Part shown: positions 59,822 through 64,000 of the stretch, in pieces
Position numbering within the stretch: the first letter of the stretch is position 1
Layout: every line of letters starts with the position of its first letter
NCBI RefSeq assembly: GCF_000830005.1
Contig: NZ_CP010407.1
Coordinates: 4,840,001 to 4,904,000, forward strand
Direction of reading: 5' to 3'
DNA: 64,000 nucleotides
From: Streptomyces vietnamensis
GTDB taxonomy: Bacteria; Actinomycetota; Actinomycetes; Streptomycetales; Streptomycetaceae
Translations under genes and position numbers: made by a program
The notes under the pieces: model-generated
Seen by the model: the letters and a program-made list of their open reading frames with translations, nothing else
Told to the model about the DNA's origin: nothing
The model's database searches: none

Positions 59822-60994
59822 TCAGCGAGAGGGGGTCTTGCCGCTCCGCGCGATCCGCCGCGCGATCCGCTCCGCGTCCCTCGCCAGCTCGCGCAGCATC
59901 CCGCTGATCGGGTTCGTGAACCCCGTGAAGTAGAGCCCCGGCGTCTCGCGCGGGCTCCGTGCCCCGTGCGTCACCGGCAGCCCGCGACCGTCGAGCACGT
60001 CCAGGTGCCCGAGGAGCGGCTCCAGGGCGCGCCGGTAGCCGGTGGCCGCGATCACCGCGTCCGGGGCGATCCGGCTGCCGTCCGCGAGGACCACCTCGCC
60101 GTCCTCGAAGGACTCCAGGGCCGCGACGACCTCGACCTTCCCGGCCCGCACGGCGTCGATCAGGCCGACGTCCTGCACCGGGATCGCGCCCTCCCGCTGC
60201 CGGGTGGCGAGGCCCTTGTCCGGCCGGGGCAGCCCGTGCGCCGTGAGGTCCGGCACCGCGAACCGGGCGGACAGCGCGCCCAGCCGGTCGACCAGCGCCA
60301 CCGGCAGCCGCCGCACCAGGATGCCGGAGCGCTGGGCGGGCCAGCCGAGGGTCGTGCGGCGCACGATGTGCGGGACGGTCCGCACCGCGAGCCGCACCCG
60401 GGCCGCGCCGCCCCCGGCGAGGTCGGCGGCTATCTCGGCGCCGGTGTTGCCGACGCCGACGACGAGGACGTCCTTCCCCTCGTACGGCCCGGGGTTCCGG
60501 TACGCGCACGCGTGGACCAGCTTCTCCCCGTACTCGTGGAGGCCGGGCCACGCGGGCAGGTGCGGGGTGTGGTTGTACCCGGTGGCCACGACCACCGCGC
60601 GCCCGGTGAGCCGGCGCCCTCCGGTGGCGTGCAGGACCCAGTCCTCGCCCGCCCGCTCGATCCGGTGGACCTCGACCCCGGTCACGACCTCCAGCTCGTG
60701 CTTCTCCGCGTACGTCTCCAGGTAGCGGACGACGTCGGCGCGGGCGACCCAGCGGCCGAACGAGCGGGGCATCTTGAGCCCGGGGAGGGCGGAGAGCCGC
60801 CGGGTGGTGTGCAGCCGCAGCCGGTCGTAGTGCGCGCGCCAGGAGGCGCCGACGGCGTCGGACTTCTCCAGGACGACGGCCCGGACGCCCCGCGCGCGCA
60901 GGGCGGCGGCGACGGCGAGCCCGCCGGGTCCGCCGCCGATGACGTACACGGGGTGGACGGACTGTGGAGACGGTGGTTGGGGGGTGGTGACCAT
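59822..60994 (-). CDS. FAD-dependent monooxygenase-like oxidoreductase
   Basis: 390 residues. FAD fingerprint VYVIGGGPGGLAVAAALRARG at the N-terminus, NADPH fingerprint VLVVGVGNTGAEIAADLAGG near 170, and the ATGYNHTPHLPAWPGL and ATGYRRALEPLL motifs of the flavin-containing monooxygenase/YUCCA-like group. It could oxidise a small nucleophilic metabolite, or be a lysine/ornithine-type hydroxylase relative. ATG 60994 is preferred to an upstream frame start at 61021. No clear ribosome site. It is transcribed alone. Confidence 0.83.
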   Translation of the reverse strand: MVTTPQPPSPQSVHPVYVIGGGPGGLAVAAALRARGVRAVVLEKSDAVGASWRAHYDRLRLHTTRRLSALPGLKMPRSFGRWVARADVVRYLETYAEKHELEVVTGVEVHRIERAGEDWVLHATGGRRLTGRAVVVATGYNHTPHLPAWPGLHEYGEKLVHACAYRNPGPYEGKDVLVVGVGNTGAEIAADLAGGGAARVRLAVRTVPHIVRRTTLGWPAQRSGILVRRLPVALVDRLGALSARFAVPDLTAHGLPRPDKGLATRQREGAIPVQDVGLIDAVRAGKVEVVAALESFEDGEVVLADGSRIAPDAVIAATGYRRALEPLLGHLDVLDGRGLPVTHGARSPRETPGLYFTGFTNPISGMLRELARDAERIARRIARSGKTPSR

Positions 60995-61333
60995 GAGTAC
61001 CGAGCGTAATGACGTGTACACGCAATGGGTCTCGACCGGGAAGGGATTTCGGTTGCGAATCGGTCACGCGCGCACCGGTGGTCACGGCTGCCGAACCCGG
61101 CGCGGGCGCCGGCCCGCCGGTGGTCGGCGCCTGGTGTCGGGCGAGTCCATGGCCGCACGCCGTAATGGCCGAATGTCCCACCTCGCCGTCGCGGCCCCTC
61201 GCCGACCTGGGCGGATCGGGCCGGTCGCGGGCCGCGTCCTCCTGCTGTGTGGCTCGTTCGCACCGCTCGGAAGTCCCGGTATGCCCAATTTTGCGGCTAT
61301 CTCCTTGTTGCCAGGCCAAATGAGGACACCGCC

Positions 61334-61417
61334 ATGCGCCCCGCAGACGCGCCCTCAGCTGCCAAGGTCGAGTCAACGCCCCGGCGAGAGTCCGGGGCAT
61401 CGAAGGGGGAGACGTGA
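61334..61417 (+). CDS. 27-residue upstream ORF coupled to secreted peptide gene
   Basis: ATG 61334 follows GAGGA by seven bases. The product starts MRPADAPSAAKVESTPRRES and ends SKGET. Its TGA overlaps the GTG start of the next gene (GTGA). It spans a 7-bp hairpin GCCCCGG/CCGGGGC (61378-61398) just before the second ribosome site, so translation of this ORF would open that site. It may be a regulatory leader. Confidence 0.4.
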   Translation: MRPADAPSAAKVESTPRRESGASKGET

Positions 61418-61623
61418 AGGCGCTTCGTTCCAGAGTAATGACCACCCTGGCGGGTTCTGTGCTCGCCGGCGCAATCCTGGCGGCCGGTTCGGCGCTCGCC
61501 GTCGAGGCGAACGGCTCGTCCGCCGCGGTGGTGTCCCTGGACGCTTCCGCCACCCCCCGGGATCCGGGCTGGGACAGCATGCCCACCGACCCGGGCTGGG
61601 ACACCGCGGCCCGCACGGTCTGA
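61414..61623 (+). CDS. small secreted peptide with DPGWD repeats
   Basis: 69 residues. A signal peptide (MKALRSRVMTTLAGSVLAGAILAAGSALAV) is followed by a mature part of about 40 residues. Its tail contains two copies of the pentapeptide DPGWD (RDPGWDSMPTDPGWDTAA). GTG 61414 follows AAGGGGGAG. There are no cysteines and no lipobox. The pattern suggests a processed extracellular peptide or signal, but no family was recognised. It lies just upstream of the sugar-biosynthesis genes on the same strand. Confidence 0.6.
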   Translation: MKALRSRVMTTLAGSVLAGAILAAGSALAVEANGSSAAVVSLDASATPRDPGWDSMPTDPGWDTAARTV

Positions 61624-61883
61624 CGCTCCCGGCGCCCCGCGCCCTGGCACCGCGCCCTGCCGTCCGGGCGTGACGCCTCGGCGCCCCGTGCCCCGTCCCC
61701 GGTGCCCCGCGCACCGGGGCCCGGCACCCCGCGCTCCGGTCGCGGCGCCCCGCGCCCCGGCCCCGGCCTCGGCTCCGGCTCTCCGTGACGCCATGCGGCG
61801 GCGGAGGGTCGGGGTCGCCCATCTGTGCCCTTTTTGTAATGGAATGTCCGCCCCAATAGACCGTCAAGGGATGGTGCTCAACC
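61624..61883 (+). other. intergenic region with GGCGCCCCG repeats
   Basis: 260 bases. The first 170 contain at least three imperfect copies of a CGGCGCCCCGNGCCCC unit. The last 60 are AT-richer (CCCTTTTTGTAATGGAATG) and probably hold the promoter of the NeuB-type gene, whose ribosome site is AAGGGA at 61869. Confidence 0.5.
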
Positions 61884-63047
61884 ATGCGTGAATTCCAGAT
61901 AGCCGGCCGCCGCGTCGGTGACGACACCGGTTCCTACGTCATCGCCGAGATCGGCCACAACCACGGTGGCAGCCTGGAGAAGGCCGAAGAACTGTTCCGC
62001 GCGGCCGCCGCGGCCGGCGCCCACGCGGCCAAGCTGCAGAAGCGGGACAACAAGTCCCTGTTCACCAAGGCCATGTACGACCAGCCGTACACCGGCCGCA
62101 ACAGCTACGGCCCCACCTACGGCACGCACCGCGAGGCCCTGGAGTTCGGCCGCGCCGAGTACGCCCACCTCGCCAAGGTGGCCGCCGAGGTCGGCATCGA
62201 CTTCTTCTCCACGGCCTTCGACCGCCCGAGCGTCGACTTCCTCGTCGAGCTGGACCTCCCCGCCATCAAGATCGCGTCCGCGGACGTGACGAACACCCCG
62301 CTCCTCGAGTACGCCGCCAAGACCGGCAAGCCGCTGATCGTCAGCACCGGCGGCGCCACCATGGACGAGGTGCGCCGCGCGGTGGAGACCATCCTGCCGC
62401 TGAACCCGCAGCTCGCCCTGCTGCAGTGCACGGCCGTCTACCCGGCCGCGCCGAGCGACCTGAACCTCGCCGTCATCGAGACCTTCCGCCGCGAGTTCCC
62501 GGACGTCGTGATCGGTTTCTCCGGCCACGACCTCGGCCCGGAGGCCGCCTTCCTGGCACACGCGGTCGGCGCGCGGGTCGTCGAGAAGCACTTCACGATG
62601 GACCGCACCCTCCCCGGCACCGACCACCAGTTCTCCCTGGACCCGGGCCAGCTCGCCGAGCTCGTCACCGGCCTGGAGCGCACCCGCCAGGCGCTGGGCT
62701 CCCCGGTCAAGCAGTGCAGCGACACGGAGGCGCCGGCCGTCCGCAAGATGGGCAAGAAGATCGTCGCGGCCCGTGACCTGCCCGTCGGCCACGTGCTGAC
62801 GGAGGAGGACCTCGCGTACCGCTCGCCGGGCGACGGCATGAAGCCGTACCTCTCCGGTCTCGTGGTGGGCCGCGCGCTGCTGATGCCGTTGCGCGCCGAC
62901 GACACCGTTCGCATCCAGGACCTGGCGGACGCGGCCGACTTCCTCCCGCTGGACGAGATCCCCACCGCGGACGGGCTTCCCGCGGCGGCCGGTACGGCCG
63001 GACAGGGCGAGCCGGTCATGGCGACGGAGGGAGTCGTTGTCCACTGA
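61884..63047 (+). CDS. sialic acid synthase-like protein (NeuB/SpsE family)
   Basis: 387 residues. The N-terminal NeuB TIM barrel has IAEIGHNHGGSLEKAEELF, FFSTAFDRPSVDFL, KIASADVTNTPLL, LLQCTAVYPAAPSDLNL and GFSGHDLGPEAAFLAHAVGARVVEKHFTMD (metal and substrate residues). A C-terminal antifreeze-like SAF domain (about 285-345, ARDLPVGHVLTEEDLAYRSPGDGM) follows. It condenses phosphoenolpyruvate with an aldose or aldose phosphate to a nonulosonic acid (sialic acid, Kdn or similar). This probably starts a cell-wall glycopolymer or surface-sugar locus. Confidence 0.9.
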   Translation: MREFQIAGRRVGDDTGSYVIAEIGHNHGGSLEKAEELFRAAAAAGAHAAKLQKRDNKSLFTKAMYDQPYTGRNSYGPTYGTHREALEFGRAEYAHLAKVAAEVGIDFFSTAFDRPSVDFLVELDLPAIKIASADVTNTPLLEYAAKTGKPLIVSTGGATMDEVRRAVETILPLNPQLALLQCTAVYPAAPSDLNLAVIETFRREFPDVVIGFSGHDLGPEAAFLAHAVGARVVEKHFTMDRTLPGTDHQFSLDPGQLAELVTGLERTRQALGSPVKQCSDTEAPAVRKMGKKIVAARDLPVGHVLTEEDLAYRSPGDGMKPYLSGLVVGRALLMPLRADDTVRIQDLADAADFLPLDEIPTADGLPAAAGTAGQGEPVMATEGVVVH

Positions 63048-63840
63048 CCTGCGCGGTGAGGTGGCCGTCGTCACCGGTGCCGCGGGCAGGCTGGGCCGGC
63101 TGTGGAGCCAGACCCTGCTGGCCGCCGGGGCGAACGTGGTCGGCCTGGACCTCGACGAGACGCCGCCGAAGGACGTACAGGAGGTCGCGGACCGGGAGGG
63201 CAGCGGGGACTACGCCGCCGTCTGGGCGGACGTGACCCACCGGCCGTCGCTGGAGCAGTCCCTGCGGTGGTGCCAGGACCGGTTCGGCGCGCCCACCATC
63301 CTGATCAACAACGCCGGTATCGACCAGCCGCCCTCGTCCCGGGTGGGCAACTTCTACTTCGAGGACGTCCCCGAAGAGCTGTCGGCCATGACCCTCGACG
63401 TCAACGCCATCGGGGCGCTGCGCGTCTGTCAGGTCTTCGGCTCGGTGATGGCGGCCCAGGGCCGGGGCGTCATCGTCAACATCGGTTCGCTGTACGGAAG
63501 CGTGGCCCCGTATCCGCCGCTCTACGAGCACCTGGCGAGCGACCCGCCCTTCCTCAAGCCGCCCGCGTACGGCATGTCCAAGGCCGGGGTCGGCGCGCTG
63601 AGCCGGTACCTCGCGGCTCTGTGGGGTCCGCGCGGCGTACGGGTGAACACCCTTTCCCCCGGCGGTGTGCTGGGTGACCAGGACCCGCAGTTCCGGGAGA
63701 AGTTCACCGACCGCGTACCGATGGGCCGGATGGCGCACCCCGAGGACCTCTCCGGTCCGCTGCTCTTCCTCGCCTCGGCCCAGAGCAGCTACGTCACTGG
63801 CCAGGAACTGCTCGTCGACGGCGGCTACACCTGCTGGTGA
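63037..63840 (+). CDS. SDR-family oxidoreductase in nonulosonate locus
   Basis: 267 residues from TTG 63037, which follows GGAGGG by five bases and overlaps the NeuB-type gene by 11 bases. The glycine motif VTGAAGRLGRLWSQTLLAAG is unusual (GRLG instead of GIG), as seen in SDRs of sugar clusters. ILINNAGIDQPP and the catalytic YGMSKAGVGALSRYLA near 180 are present. The insertion between the Ser and Tyr (APYPPLYEHLASDPPFLKPP) is longer than usual. It probably acts on a sugar or polyketo-acid intermediate. Confidence 0.85.
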   Translation: MSTDLRGEVAVVTGAAGRLGRLWSQTLLAAGANVVGLDLDETPPKDVQEVADREGSGDYAAVWADVTHRPSLEQSLRWCQDRFGAPTILINNAGIDQPPSSRVGNFYFEDVPEELSAMTLDVNAIGALRVCQVFGSVMAAQGRGVIVNIGSLYGSVAPYPPLYEHLASDPPFLKPPAYGMSKAGVGALSRYLAALWGPRGVRVNTLSPGGVLGDQDPQFREKFTDRVPMGRMAHPEDLSGPLLFLASAQSSYVTGQELLVDGGYTCW

Positions 63841-63886
63841 TCCCCGGCCGCGAAGTCCCGGTGGCCCTCCTCCTACGGAGTCATAC

Positions 63887-64000
63887 ATGAACCTGCCCCT
63901 GAGCCGGGTTCCGCTCGCGGAGTTCGACCGCGTGCGCACCGGCATCGAAGACCCCTACGAACGCACGCGCGCCTTCTCCGCGCTGTGCCGGATCAACACC
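63887..64000 (+). CDS. start of next gene in the sugar locus (truncated by window)
   Basis: ATG 63887 follows ACGGAG by six bases. The 38 visible codons read MNLPLSRVPLAEFDRVRTGI... and end FSALCRINT at the window edge. The ending resembles the N-terminus of transketolase-like N-subunits, but too little is visible to be sure. It lies 46 bases after the SDR stop in the same orientation. Confidence 0.55.
   Translation, partial: MNLPLSRVPLAEFDRVRTGIEDPYERTRAFSALCRINT

Overview
The window is very GC-rich with strong G/C third-position bias, GTG and even TTG starts, ATGA/GTGA gene overlaps, apparently leaderless genes, and secreted and mycothiol-type families. Together these point to a Streptomyces chromosome. 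The gene order carboxylase operon / CoA ligase / TetR / citrate synthase 2 / pdxH / SIS isomerase / DtxR-type iron regulator resembles, from memory, the S. coelicolor SCO438x-SCO439x neighbourhood. No tRNA, rRNA, CRISPR array, transposase or phage gene was recognised.

Layout. 1-6.4 kb: a four-gene operon (AtuA-family protein, acyl-CoA carboxylase beta and alpha chains, acyl-CoA dehydrogenase). 7.2-10.2 kb: CoA ligase, enoyl-CoA hydratase and TetR regulator, with a palindromic operator at the promoter. 10.2-14.9 kb: secreted metalloprotease, a leaderless leader peptide in front of an isopenicillin-N-synthase-like oxygenase, citrate synthase 2 and pdxH. 14.9-15.1 kb: a gene-free interval with two long adjacent stem-loops and, on the minus strand, a promoter, an extreme Shine-Dalgarno sequence and a 12-codon ORF. 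15.2-20.4 kb: PAS protein, HxlR regulator/reductase pair, small membrane proteins, SIS isomerase and the iron regulator with a DasR-like site between them. 20.9-28.1 kb: hydrolase, secreted FG-GAP protein, two apparently frameshifted small genes, acetyltransferase, kinase-like protein and an ABC exporter. 28.2-37.8 kb: Prim-Pol protein with a divergent TPR regulator, a Pro/Gln-rich membrane protein, binding lipoprotein, purU, an ECF sigma factor with a zinc-finger/maleylpyruvate-isomerase partner, and a STAS protein. 37.8-46.7 kb and 52.3-59.7 kb: two sets of lipid or aromatic acid catabolic genes (CoA ligases, paired acyl-CoA dehydrogenases, amidohydrolase, cyclase, SDR, alcohol dehydrogenase, flavin reductase, NDP-forming CoA ligase, enoyl-CoA hydratase). 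Between them lie three MFS transporters and a GlxA-type regulator. 59.8-64 kb: FAD oxidoreductase, a tiny secreted peptide gene with a coupled upstream ORF, and the start of a sialic-acid-synthase (NeuB-type) sugar locus.

How the parts connect. The catabolic genes of the right half share an inverted repeat, CTGACG-N3-CGTCAG or a near match, in four divergent or upstream regions (about 39.3, 44.7, 53.0 and 59.7 kb). This suggests a single regulon controlled by a repressor encoded outside the window.

The strongest candidates for something undescribed are the structured minus-strand transcript at 14.88-15.12 kb, the shared-operator regulon, a palindromic repeat that appears to have been inserted in frame into an acyl-CoA dehydrogenase gene, the leaderless leader peptide at 11.4 kb, and the coupled uORF/secreted peptide at 61.3-61.6 kb. 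All functional calls are from reading the sequence; no database search was run.
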